Shown here: in pieces, positions 24,901 to 33,462 of the stretch
Layout: the number at the start of each line of letters is the position of its first letter
How positions within the stretch are numbered: the stretch's first letter is position 1
NCBI RefSeq assembly: GCF_014199415.1
Contig: NZ_JACIJN010000001.1
Span: forward strand, 62,001-126,000
Direction of reading: 5' to 3'
Length of the DNA stretch: 64,000 nucleotides
DNA from: Sphingomonas endophytica
Lineage (GTDB): Bacteria; Pseudomonadota; Alphaproteobacteria; Sphingomonadales; Sphingomonadaceae
Notes under the pieces: generated by a model
What the model was told of the DNA's origin: nothing
Seen by the model: only the letters and a program-made list of their open reading frames with translations
Database searches by the model: none
Made by a program: the position numbers and the translations under genes

Positions 24901-25716
24901 ATGCCCCGTCGAAACGCCTCGTCCGATGATGACATCCTTGCACCGGCGGCGATCGGGGCGGGCAGCCAGACGTTGATGCGCGGGCTCGACGTGCTGGAAG
25001 CGCTCGCCGAGGAGCAGCTCACCGTCGGCGAGCTGGCGGAGAAGGTGGGGCTGAACAAGAGCACCACCTATCGGCTGGCTTCGGCGCTGACCGATCGCGG
25101 CTATCTCGCGGCGACCCCGCGCGCGGGATATCGGCTGGGGCCGCGGCTGCTGGCGCTGGGATCGGCGGCGCGCGATCAGGTCGATCTCGTCCAGGCGGCG
25201 CGGCCGATCATGGAGGAGCTCGCTGCGCTGACCGAAGACACAGTGCACCTTGGCGTCCTCGACGCCGATCAGGCGCTGTATCTCGACAAGGTGCCGGGGC
25301 GGCGGCGCGTCATCGTGTCGAGCCGTGTCGGCGATCGTCATCCGCTGACCTCGACGGGGCTCGGCAAGGCGCTGATGCTCGATCGCGATCCCGACTATTG
25401 GGCGGCGCGGCTCGACGCGGAGCAGGGCAGCGACGCGCGGCGCTGGAAGACGTGGCAGCAGCGGATGACAGACTATCGGGAATGGGGCCGCGCCTTCGAC
25501 CTCGAAGAGAATGAGGATCGTATCCGCTGCGTCGCTGCCCCGATCCGCGACGTGCACGACCGGATCGTCGCGGCGATCAGTGTTTCGGGTGCGGCGCATT
25601 ATATGGAAGATGCGCGCATGGCCGCGCTGAGCAGCGACGTGCTGGCAGCGGCGGCGCGGATCAGCGCTGCGATCGGGCATCAGCCTGCCGGCGCAGGCAA
25701 GCGCCAGAAAAGCTGA
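24901..25716 (+). CDS. IclR-family transcriptional regulator
   Basis: 271 residues. The N-terminal winged helix-turn-helix (about 22-85) includes MRGLDVLEALAEEQLTVGEL and VGLNKSTTYRLASALTDRGY. The effector domain follows, with DQALYLDKVPGRRRVIV and HPLTSTGLGKALML, as usual for IclR proteins. These regulators bind palindromic operators and respond to small acids or sugars. It is flanked by divergent GH27 on one side and GH78 downstream on the same strand, so it is probably the local regulator of galactoside and rhamnoside use. The start ATG follows a GAAGAAAGG ribosome-binding site. Confidence 0.93.
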   Translation: MPRRNASSDDDILAPAAIGAGSQTLMRGLDVLEALAEEQLTVGELAEKVGLNKSTTYRLASALTDRGYLAATPRAGYRLGPRLLALGSAARDQVDLVQAARPIMEELAALTEDTVHLGVLDADQALYLDKVPGRRRVIVSSRVGDRHPLTSTGLGKALMLDRDPDYWAARLDAEQGSDARRWKTWQQRMTDYREWGRAFDLEENEDRIRCVAAPIRDVHDRIVAAISVSGAAHYMEDARMAALSSDVLAAAARISAAIGHQPAGAGKRQKS

Positions 25717-25718
25717 CA

Positions 25719-25731
25719 TCCATATCATGGA
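25719..25731. promoter_or_regulatory. inverted repeat upstream of GH78 gene
   Basis: TCCAT (25719-25723) and ATGGA (25727-25731) flank a three-base centre directly after the IclR stop codon and about 110 bases upstream of the rhamnosidase start. A further GTGGAT occurs near 25747. The position suits an operator for the preceding IclR protein acting on the rhamnosidase gene. The evidence is only symmetry and position. Confidence 0.3.
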
Positions 25732-25839
25732 CATTGGTTCAAATCGTGGATAGGATCACCTGAACGACAAAATGCTCGCGTGGGTGCGTCCGCGGAGCAT
25801 ACGCCGCGCGATCGACGGGCGGCGGTCAGGGAGGTGAAG

Positions 25840-28800
25840 TTGGTACCGAGGCGACGTTCCGTTCTGCTGGGGGCCGGTGCTGGCCTCGCGTTGCTCCCGA
25901 CGCATGTCGGCGCCGTGGCCGCGACGGCCGAGGTGCCGGCGTGGGGCGTCGATGGCCTGTTGACTGGTGGGCTGTGCAACCCACTGGGGCTGCACGACCT
26001 TCCGCGCCTGTCGTGGCAGCTTCGCTCCAGCCGCCGGGGCGCGCGACAGGTCGCATGGCGGATCGGCGTGGCTTCGTCGCAGGCGGCAGCTGCAGCCGGG
26101 CGATACGATCTGTGGGACAGCGGACGCGTCGCCGGGGAAAAGTGCTTCGACGTCGCTTACGCCGGCACCCCGCTCGCTTCGCGGCAGCGGGCGTGGTGGC
26201 GGGTCACGGCCTGGGACGAGCGCGGCACGGGCGCGACCTCACCGGTCGCGTTCTGGGAAATGGGGCTGCTGACCCCGGGCGACTGGTCGGCGGCATGGTT
26301 GTCGGCGGAAACTCCGGCGCAACGCGAGGACCGCGCGACCGGGCTGGCGTGGCGGGCTGGCCCCGTGGCGAAGCGTGGTGAGCAGGTGGCGTTCCGGCTG
26401 CGCTTCGACGCGCCACAGCACGGTGAGATGACCGCGTTGATCGGCTGCGGCGGCAATTGCCGCGTGCGGCTCGACGGCGCCGAGATCATCGCGCCCAAAC
26501 GCGGCGGCTGGGGCTCGCCCGGGCCACGCAGCGCCTTGGTGCCCGTCGCGGCGGGGGCGCATGTTCTGACGATCGAGACGCGCGCGCCCGGTGACGTAGC
26601 GGCACAAGCCGCTGCGCTGCTGCGCCTGACCCTGCGCGACGGTCGCACGATCCGCATCGGCGGGGAGCAGCTCGAGAGCCGTATCGGGGCGGTCGTTGAC
26701 AGCGACTCCGGGTGGTCGCCGACCAGGGCGGCAGCGGGGCAGGCGACGATGCCGGCGCGCGCCGCGACGTTGTTGCGCCGGCCGTTCCGCGTCGCCGGGC
26801 GCGTCGCCTCGGCGCGGCTCTATCTGACCGCGCTCGGCATGTATGAGGCCGAGCTCAACGGCAAACGGCTCGACGATGCGCTGCTGCGGCCCGAGTTCAC
26901 CGACTATCGCAAACACTGCCTTTATTGTGTCGAGGATGTGACCGACACGCTGGTGCCCGGTGACAACGTGCTGGGCGTGCATGTCGCGGATGGCTGGTAC
27001 GGCAGCTATATCTCACCGGACGGCCGGTATTCCTACGGCGAGCCGCCGTTGCGGATCTTCGGTCAGCTCGAGATCCGTTATGCCGACGGGCGCATGCAGA
27101 CCGTCGCGACGGGGCCGGGCTGGGCGGTCGCCGAGTCGCCGATCACCAGCGCGACGATCTACGATGGCGAACTCTATGACGCACGGCGCGAACGGGCCGG
27201 GTGGAGCCGCGCCGACTACCGACCGGACGGCGACTGGTCGCCGGCGGTATCCGCCGAGGCTGCGACCGCCGCGCTGGTCGCGGCGACCGTGCCACCGATC
27301 CGCCGCAAGGAGCGGATGCCGGCGCAAGCGATCGCGACGCTTGCCGATGGCGCGTCGGTGATCGACTTCGGGCAGAATTTTACCGGCTGGACGCGGATCG
27401 CGCTATCGGGCCGGCGTGGCCAGACGATCCGGCTGCGCTATGCCGAGCTGGTCAACCCGGACGGCAGCGTCGACCAGAGCAATCTGCGCGCCGCCGATGC
27501 CACCGATCACTATACGTTCGCAGGTGACCGCGTCGAGCGTTACGAGCCGCGCTTCACTTATCACGGCTTCCGCTACGTGCAGGTCGAGGGGCTGGAACGA
27601 CCGATCACCGCCGCCGAGATCACCGGCATCTCGATCCGCAGCGACCTGCCCGAGACCAGCGACCTGCAGCTCGGCAGCTACGTCCCGCAACGGCTGTGGC
27701 AGAACAGCCGCTGGAGCCAGCGCTCTAACTTCACCGGCATCCCGACCGATTGCCCGCAGCGCGACGAGCGGCTTGGCTGGACCGGGGACGCACACGTCTT
27801 TTGGGATGCGGCCAGCTTCAACATGGACACCGCCGCGTTCACGCAGCGCTTCATGCGCGACATGCGTGACGCACAGCGCGACAGCGGCGGCTATTCGGAC
27901 ATCGCCCCGGTTGCGCGCCACGACCATTTTGCCGAGCCGGGCTCCTCGCCGGGCTGGGGCGACGCCGGGGTCGCGCTGCCGTGGACGGTGTGGCAGCGCT
28001 ATGGCGATACCGGGATCATCGACCAGCATTGGACGTCGATGGCGCGCTTCCTAGCCTCGATCGAGGCCGACAATCCGGACCTGGTCTGGAGCAAGGCGCG
28101 CGGGGTGGATTACGGCGACTGGCTCGCGCTGGACGCGGTCAACCCCGGCGACCCGACCACGCCCAAGGATCTGATCGGCACCGCCTTCTGGAAAGGTGCG
28201 GCCGACCAGATGGCCGACATGGCGCGCGCCAGCGGGCGCGCGGCGGAAGCGGCGCGCTATGCGGGGCTCGCCGGCAGGCTGGGTGACGCGTTCCGGCGCA
28301 GCTTCGTGAAGGCGGACGGCACGATCGGGAACGGCTCGCAGACCGGCTATATTCTCGCGCTGCATTTCGATCTGCTCGCGCCCGGCGCACGCGCGGGTGC
28401 GGCGGAGCGGCTGGTGGCCGACATCCGGCGGCGCGGCACATTGCTGTCGACCGGGTTCCTCGGCACGCCCTACAGCCTCGACGTGTTGGCGGATGCGGGG
28501 GAGATCGCACTGGTCTACGACCTGTTGCTGCGCACCGAATTTCCGTCGTGGGGCTATATGATCGCGAAGGGCGCGACCACCACCTGGGAACGCTGGAACA
28601 GCGACGCGGGCGATCGGTCGATGAATTCGTTCAACCATTATGCGCTCGGCGCGGTGGTCGGCTTCATGTTCCGCCGCATCGCCGGGATCGCGCCGACTGC
28701 GCCCGGCTTCACGCGCTTCGACGTCCGTCCGCTGCGCGACGCGCGCATGTCCTCGGCGGGAGCGACCTACGACTCCCGGCTCGGACGGATCAGCACGCGC

Positions 28801-28992
28801 TGGAAGGAGGACAAGGACCGCTTCTCGCTCGACCTGACGGTGCCGGTCGGGAGCGTGGCACGCGTCCATCTCCCCGCAACCCAAGGTGCGCGGGTCCTCG
28901 AAGGCGGCAGGCCCATGCCCGTCGAACAGCGCACCGCCGAGGAAGCCGTCCTGAGTGTTCCGGCGGGCACCTACCGCTTCGAAGTCGGCTGA
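25840..28992 (+). CDS. GH78 alpha-L-rhamnosidase
   Basis: About 1050 residues from TTG 25840, five bases after an AGGGAGG ribosome-binding site; GTG 25834 is the alternative. The N-terminus PRRRSVLLGAGAGLALLP is a Tat-type signal. The domains follow the GH78 order: N-terminal beta-sandwiches, an insertion with KRLDDALLRPEFTDY, then the (alpha/alpha)6 barrel. That barrel carries TDCPQRDERLGWTGD near residue 640, the acidic block expected to hold catalytic carboxylates, and WERWNSDAGDRSMNSFNHYA near residue 915, followed by a C-terminal beta-domain. It hydrolyses terminal alpha-L-rhamnose from polysaccharides or glycosides. It lies downstream of IclR on the same strand. Confidence 0.93.
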   Translation: MVPRRRSVLLGAGAGLALLPTHVGAVAATAEVPAWGVDGLLTGGLCNPLGLHDLPRLSWQLRSSRRGARQVAWRIGVASSQAAAAAGRYDLWDSGRVAGEKCFDVAYAGTPLASRQRAWWRVTAWDERGTGATSPVAFWEMGLLTPGDWSAAWLSAETPAQREDRATGLAWRAGPVAKRGEQVAFRLRFDAPQHGEMTALIGCGGNCRVRLDGAEIIAPKRGGWGSPGPRSALVPVAAGAHVLTIETRAPGDVAAQAAALLRLTLRDGRTIRIGGEQLESRIGAVVDSDSGWSPTRAAAGQATMPARAATLLRRPFRVAGRVASARLYLTALGMYEAELNGKRLDDALLRPEFTDYRKHCLYCVEDVTDTLVPGDNVLGVHVADGWYGSYISPDGRYSYGEPPLRIFGQLEIRYADGRMQTVATGPGWAVAESPITSATIYDGELYDARRERAGWSRADYRPDGDWSPAVSAEAATAALVAATVPPIRRKERMPAQAIATLADGASVIDFGQNFTGWTRIALSGRRGQTIRLRYAELVNPDGSVDQSNLRAADATDHYTFAGDRVERYEPRFTYHGFRYVQVEGLERPITAAEITGISIRSDLPETSDLQLGSYVPQRLWQNSRWSQRSNFTGIPTDCPQRDERLGWTGDAHVFWDAASFNMDTAAFTQRFMRDMRDAQRDSGGYSDIAPVARHDHFAEPGSSPGWGDAGVALPWTVWQRYGDTGIIDQHWTSMARFLASIEADNPDLVWSKARGVDYGDWLALDAVNPGDPTTPKDLIGTAFWKGAADQMADMARASGRAAEAARYAGLAGRLGDAFRRSFVKADGTIGNGSQTGYILALHFDLLAPGARAGAAERLVADIRRRGTLLSTGFLGTPYSLDVLADAGEIALVYDLLLRTEFPSWGYMIAKGATTTWERWNSDAGDRSMNSFNHYALGAVVGFMFRRIAGIAPTAPGFTRFDVRPLRDARMSSAGATYDSRLGRISTRWKEDKDRFSLDLTVPVGSVARVHLPATQGARVLEGGRPMPVEQRTAEEAVLSVPAGTYRFEVG

Positions 28993-29399
28993 TCGACGGT
29001 CGGGCGCGATCAGGGCAGCCATCCGCGCGCACGGCGGCCTCGGCGCGGAGTGGTCAGGCGTCCGGCTCTTCTTCTGCATGATGGTGAGCGCTGAGGGCAG
29101 CGGATCGGCTTCTGCTTCTGAGTTTCGCGCTTGGCGTCGATCATGATCTTCGATGCTACATGGACTTTCTTTTGTGCGGCGTGGGGTGCCCCCAAATGGC
29201 TGCGTCTCGGATGAGCCGCCATCGCTTCTTTCGCCGGCACCCCGGTTGTCGGCAGCTATCGGAACAATCTTCGTGGCAGGCTCACAGACAGACCTGCCCC
29301 GAGCGACCATCTCACATCGACAGCGGGGCAGACTTTGCCCCCGAATAGGTGTAGCGCACCCCGCATGACGGCTTTTGACAGCGCCGCTTGTCCGGCTAG
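28993..29399. other. gene-free stretch, lower GC than neighbours
   Basis: No gene is supported in these 407 bases. The part from about 29080 to 29330 is noticeably lower in GC than the flanking genes. A 76-codon minus-strand open frame (29010-29240) has a basic, unrecognised product and no good ribosome-binding site. It could be decayed DNA or simply the promoter region of the operon starting at 29400. Confidence 0.4.
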
Positions 29400-30383
29400 A
29401 TGGGTGCGCCCTGCCTGCATCCTGGTGTCCTGAGCTTCTCCCACGTGTCCTTGCGTCATCTTCTGGTCGTCGCGGCGACGATCGCCGTGCTGGCGGTCTC
29501 GGGGGTGGCGCTGCATCACCTGCTCGCGGGCATCGTGTGGAACGATGTCGTCACCGCTGTTCATGCGATTCCGACGACGGCACTCGCCCTGTCGGGGGTG
29601 CTGACCGCCGTCAGCTATTTCATCCTGACCGGCTTCGACGTGCTCGCACTCCGGCTGGTGGGGCGACGCGTTCCCTATCCGGTCACGGCGCTGGCAGCCT
29701 TCACCAGCTATATCTTTAGCCACAATCTCGGGTTCGCCGCGCTGACCGGCGGCGCCGCGCGCTACCGCATCTACGGCCGGCACGGCGTGCCGCTGGGCGA
29801 CGTCGGGCAGATCATGATCGTCGCGGGGGTGACCTTCTGGTTGGGCGCCTTCCTGCTGCTGGGGCTGGCGTTCGTCGTCCTGCCCGATCTTCCCGCGATC
29901 GGCGACCGCGCGGTGCCGCCCGCCTTCCAGACCGCCGCGGGACTGGCGACGCTGGCCCTGCTCGCCGGCTATATGATCGCGCTCGCCATTCTCGATGGCC
30001 GCTCCGTCCGGCTGTGGCGCTGGCAGGTCCGGCTGCCGACCTGGCGCATGGCGATGGCGCAGTTCGCGCTCGGCACGCTCGACCTGCTCACCGCGACTGC
30101 CGTTTTGTTCGTGCTGCTGCCCGCGCCCGATGTCGGGCTCTATCCGCTGGTCCTGGTCGGCTATCTGCTCGCGATCATTTCCAGCCTGCTGGTCCACGCG
30201 CCCGGGGGACTCGGCGTGTTCGAGGTGGTGATGCTCGCGGCGCTGCCGCAGATCGAGCGGACCGGGCTCGTCGCCGCGCTGCTGACCTTCCGGCTCGTCT
30301 ATTATCTGATCCCGCTCGCGCTCGGGGTCGTGTTGTTCGCCGGCCATGAGGTCGTGGCGTTGCGCCGGTCGCGCGACGCCTGA
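29400..30383 (+). CDS. UPF0104 / lysylphosphatidylglycerol synthase TM-domain protein
   Basis: 327 residues, mostly hydrophobic, with about eight membrane helices. The segment SYIFSHNLGFAALTGGAARY, followed by RIYGRHGV, is characteristic of the flippase-like membrane domain (LPG_synthase_TM/UPF0104), and HAPGGLGVFEVVML is a second typical block. There is no C-terminal aminoacyl-transferase domain, so it is not a full MprF. Relatives are implicated in moving or modifying lipids in the inner membrane. An alternative start is GTG 29445. It is followed after 17 bases by uppP and then a lipoprotein phosphatase, suggesting an envelope lipid operon. Confidence 0.82.
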   Translation: MGAPCLHPGVLSFSHVSLRHLLVVAATIAVLAVSGVALHHLLAGIVWNDVVTAVHAIPTTALALSGVLTAVSYFILTGFDVLALRLVGRRVPYPVTALAAFTSYIFSHNLGFAALTGGAARYRIYGRHGVPLGDVGQIMIVAGVTFWLGAFLLLGLAFVVLPDLPAIGDRAVPPAFQTAAGLATLALLAGYMIALAILDGRSVRLWRWQVRLPTWRMAMAQFALGTLDLLTATAVLFVLLPAPDVGLYPLVLVGYLLAIISSLLVHAPGGLGVFEVVMLAALPQIERTGLVAALLTFRLVYYLIPLALGVVLFAGHEVVALRRSRDA

Positions 30384-30400
30384 AGAGTTCTGGAGTATCG

Positions 30401-31246
30401 ATGACCACCTATACCAACGCGCAATGGCTCGAGGCCGCGTTCCTCGGGCTGTTGCAGGGGCTGACTGAATTCCTGCCCGTATCGTCGAGCGCGCATCTTC
30501 GGATCGCGGGCGCGCTGCTGCCCTCGGGCACTGATCCGGGCGCGGCGTTCACCGCGATTACGCAGATCGGGACCGAAGCCGCGGTGCTGCTGTATTTCCG
30601 CCGCGACATATGGCGAATCGCGCTGGCGTGGCTGACCGCGGTGGCGAAGCGCCCCGCCACGCTGTCCCCGGATGCGCGGCTTGGCTGGCTCATCATTCTC
30701 GGGACCTTGCCGATCGCCATTCTCGGGCTGGTGCTCAAGCACCAGATCGAAGGCAATCTGCGCAACCTCTACATCACCGCGACGATGCTGATCGGCTTCG
30801 GATTGATCCTCGGGGCGGCCGACCGGATCGGTACGCGGCGGCTGACGCTGGAGCGGCTGGGCTGGGGGCATGGCCTGCTGCTCGGCTTCGCGCAGGCGCT
30901 CGCGCTGGTGCCGGGTGTCTCGCGCTCGGGCGGCACGATCAGTGCGGCGTTGCTGCTCGGTTATACGCGCGAGGCGGCGGCGCGCTATTCGTTCCTGCTG
31001 GCAATTCCAGCCGTGCTCGCCTCCGGGTTCTTCGAGCTGATCGACAGCTGGGACAAGCCGAACCCGATCGGCGGCGGACCGACGTTGCTGGCCACCGTGC
31101 TGGCCTTCGGCGTCGGCTATGCGGTGATCGTCGGCTTCCTGCGCCTGTTGCGCACGCGCAGCTTCCTGCCGTTTGTGGTCTACCGGGTCGTGGCGGGGGC
31201 CGCAGTGCTGCTGATGCTGGCAAACGGCGTCATCGCCGCGCGGTAA
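30401..31246 (+). CDS. uppP: undecaprenyl-diphosphatase
   Basis: 281 residues, matching UppP/BacA length. It dephosphorylates undecaprenyl pyrophosphate to recycle the lipid carrier for peptidoglycan and other envelope polymers, and confers bacitracin resistance when abundant. Key motifs are LQGLTEFLPVSSSAHL (residues about 18-33, with the conserved Glu and His) and PGVSRSGGTIS near residue 172 with the catalytic-site arginine. About eight membrane helices are predicted. It lies between the UPF0104 protein and the lipoprotein phosphatase gene, with gaps of 17 and 8 bases. Confidence 0.94.
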   Translation: MTTYTNAQWLEAAFLGLLQGLTEFLPVSSSAHLRIAGALLPSGTDPGAAFTAITQIGTEAAVLLYFRRDIWRIALAWLTAVAKRPATLSPDARLGWLIILGTLPIAILGLVLKHQIEGNLRNLYITATMLIGFGLILGAADRIGTRRLTLERLGWGHGLLLGFAQALALVPGVSRSGGTISAALLLGYTREAAARYSFLLAIPAVLASGFFELIDSWDKPNPIGGGPTLLATVLAFGVGYAVIVGFLRLLRTRSFLPFVVYRVVAGAAVLLMLANGVIAAR

Positions 31247-31254
31247 GGGCGAGG

Positions 31255-32328
31255 ATGCGTCGTCTGATCGCGCTGGCAATCGTGCTGGCGAGCGCTGCCT
31301 GTACGTCGCTGCCGCCGGCGCGGGTGGCGCATGGCCCGCTGCCCGCCACGCCCGCGCCACCGATCCGGGTCGACCAGGCGCAAGGGCAGGCGAGCACCAC
31401 GATCGACGTGCTGAGTTTCAACGTCGAAGGCCTCGCCTGGCCCGCCCGGCGGGGAAGGGCGCCATCGCTGGCAAAGATCGGTCGCATCCTCGCGCAGCTC
31501 AACGCGCGCGGCGCGGCGCCGGACATCATTCTGGTGCAGGAGATGTTCAGCCCCGCCGCGGTGCGCGCGCTGTCGCAGGCCGGCTATCGCTACCGGGTAT
31601 GGGGACCGACGCGGACGCAAGGGCGGGTACTGACCGGCTCGGGCCGGGTGCCGGGGCCGCGTCGCTGGGGCAAGGGCGAGGCCGGCTTCCATCTGGTGGG
31701 GTCCGGGCTGGCGATCCTTAGCCGTTATCCGATCGTCGCGGCGGCGTCGGAGCCGTTCGGCAGCCGGCATTGCGCCGGCTTCGACTGTCTCAGCAACAAG
31801 GGCGCACAGCAGGCGCGCGTCATGGTGCCGGGCGTGCCGAGCGCGATCGACCTGTTCAATACCCATCTCAATTCACAGGCGGAATCGCGCGTGCCGGCGG
31901 CGCGTCACGGCGCAGCGCAGGCGCTGCAGCGCGCCGACCTCACCCGCTTCCTCGCCGCGACCGGTTCCGAGCGGCTGCCGGCGATCATCGGCGGCGACTT
32001 CAACATGGCCGGTGCGCCCGACCGGCTCGAAAAGCTCGAAGAGGCGCTGTCGCGTTACGCGATGGTCCATCGCTTCTGCGCCGCTCCCGGATCGCCGTGC
32101 GAAGTGCGGCTGTCATGGGACGGCGACGAACCGTGGATCGACACCGAAGACTTGCAACTCTTCCGCTCGGGGGCGAGCGTCACCATCACCCCGACCCGGA
32201 TCGAGGCGATGTTCGACGGGACGGAAGGCCAGCCGCGGCTTTCGGATCATGACGGCCTGCGCGTGACCTATCGGCTGGCGTGGTCCGTTCCGTCACTCCC
32301 GGCGGTGCAGGATCAGCAACTTCCCTGA
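31255..32328 (+). CDS. endonuclease/exonuclease/phosphatase-family lipoprotein
   Basis: 357 residues from ATG 31255. The N-terminus MRRLIALAIVLASAACTS is a lipoprotein signal with cysteine at residue 16. The mature domain is the EEP fold: SFNVEGLAWP near residue 49, NTHLNSQAES near 203, GGDFNMAG near 246 and a final SDHDGLRVTY with the catalytic Asp-His pair. This family includes DNases, sphingomyelinases and phospholipid phosphatases; the envelope location and its position eight bases after uppP favour a lipid or phosphodiester substrate. It is convergent with an MDR oxidoreductase 20 bp away. Confidence 0.85.
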   Translation: MRRLIALAIVLASAACTSLPPARVAHGPLPATPAPPIRVDQAQGQASTTIDVLSFNVEGLAWPARRGRAPSLAKIGRILAQLNARGAAPDIILVQEMFSPAAVRALSQAGYRYRVWGPTRTQGRVLTGSGRVPGPRRWGKGEAGFHLVGSGLAILSRYPIVAAASEPFGSRHCAGFDCLSNKGAQQARVMVPGVPSAIDLFNTHLNSQAESRVPAARHGAAQALQRADLTRFLAATGSERLPAIIGGDFNMAGAPDRLEKLEEALSRYAMVHRFCAAPGSPCEVRLSWDGDEPWIDTEDLQLFRSGASVTITPTRIEAMFDGTEGQPRLSDHDGLRVTYRLAWSVPSLPAVQDQQLP

Positions 32329-32347
32329 ACGCCTTCCACTATTCAGG

Positions 32348-33355
32348 TCACCACGCGACCCCGATCTTGCCGAAGTGCGTCGCGCCCATTTCGTAGCGAA
32401 ATGCCTCGGCCAAATCCTCGAGCGCGAACCGGCGATCGACCACGGGGCGGAGCTTGCCCTGCTCGATCGCGCGAACGAAGTCCTGCTGCTCGCTGCGGCT
32501 GCCGACGATCAAACCTTGCAGCCGCGCCTGCTTGCCCATCAGCGCAGCGGTCGGCACCTCGCCGCTGGCGCCGGTCAGCACGCCGATCAGCGAGATGTGA
32601 CCGCCGACCCGCACCGCCTCGATCGACTGCGCGAGCGTGCCCGGCCCGCCGACCTCGACGACATGATCGACGCCGCGCCCGTTGCTCCAGTCGCGGATCG
32701 CGCGCCCCCAGTCCGGCTGGCTGCGATAGTTGAGGACGTGGTCGGCACCCAAGGCGCGCGCCCGTTCCAGCTTTTCGTCCGACGAGGAGGTGATCGCGAC
32801 CCGCGCGCCCATCAGCTTGGCGATCTGCAAGGCCCAGATCGAAACGCCGCCGGTGCCCAGCAACAGCACGCGGTCTCCGGCCTTCAGCTTGCCGTCGACT
32901 ACCAAAGCGCGCCAGGCGGTCAGTCCGGCGGTGGTGATCGTCGCTGCCTCCACCGCGTCGAGCTCCTTCGGCGCATGCGTAAAGGCGGACGCGGGGCGGA
33001 CGGTATATTCCTGTGCAAAGCCATCGATCCCGTCGCCGGGCGTCCTGCTGAAGTCACCGATCGTCGGCGCGCCGTTCTGCCAGTCCGGGAAGAAGCAGGA
33101 CACGACCATGTCGCCGGGCGAAAACTCGCTGACCCCGTCGCCGACCGCCTCGACGATTCCGGCGCCGTCCGCGAGCGGAATCAACCCGTCGGCCTCGCCC
33201 ATCCGCCCAGTGACGACACCCAGATCATGGAAATTGAGCGAACTGCCATGCAGCCGCACCCGCACCTCTCCCACACCCGGCCCGCCCGGATCAGGGCGCT
33301 CCTCCAGCCGCAAATTGTCGAGTGCTGCCGGGGCGTGCACGATCATCGCCTTCAT
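32348..33355 (-). CDS. MDR-family zinc-independent NAD(P)-dependent oxidoreductase
   Basis: 335 residues from ATG 33355 (MKAMIVHAPAALDNLRLEER), which follows GGAGACGG; a seven-codon longer start is less likely. It is a medium-chain dehydrogenase: the GroES-like domain is about 1-125, then the Rossmann fold with VLLLGTGGVSIWALQIAKLM near residue 165. The cysteine and histidine ligands of the catalytic zinc are not evident, as in quinone-oxidoreductase-like members. It would reduce an enone, quinone or aldehyde. It is 107 bp downstream of the GH115 gene on the same strand and could be co-expressed, although a link to sugar metabolism is not obvious. Confidence 0.87.
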   Translation of the reverse strand: MKAMIVHAPAALDNLRLEERPDPGGPGVGEVRVRLHGSSLNFHDLGVVTGRMGEADGLIPLADGAGIVEAVGDGVSEFSPGDMVVSCFFPDWQNGAPTIGDFSRTPGDGIDGFAQEYTVRPASAFTHAPKELDAVEAATITTAGLTAWRALVVDGKLKAGDRVLLLGTGGVSIWALQIAKLMGARVAITSSSDEKLERARALGADHVLNYRSQPDWGRAIRDWSNGRGVDHVVEVGGPGTLAQSIEAVRVGGHISLIGVLTGASGEVPTAALMGKQARLQGLIVGSRSEQQDFVRAIEQGKLRPVVDRRFALEDLAEAFRYEMGATHFGKIGVAW

Positions 33356-33462
33356 TGGACCGTCTCCATCAATCATGCGCAGAACGCTGCGCCGCCCCGA
33401 CCTATCCCTTCAGGACGATCATGCCCGGCGCGGCGGCACAGGCGGACGCAGGTTCGCGCTAT

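Noticed and set aside
29010..29240. 76-codon minus-strand frame as a small gene
   Set aside because: No ribosome-binding site, no homology recognised and no conserved feature.
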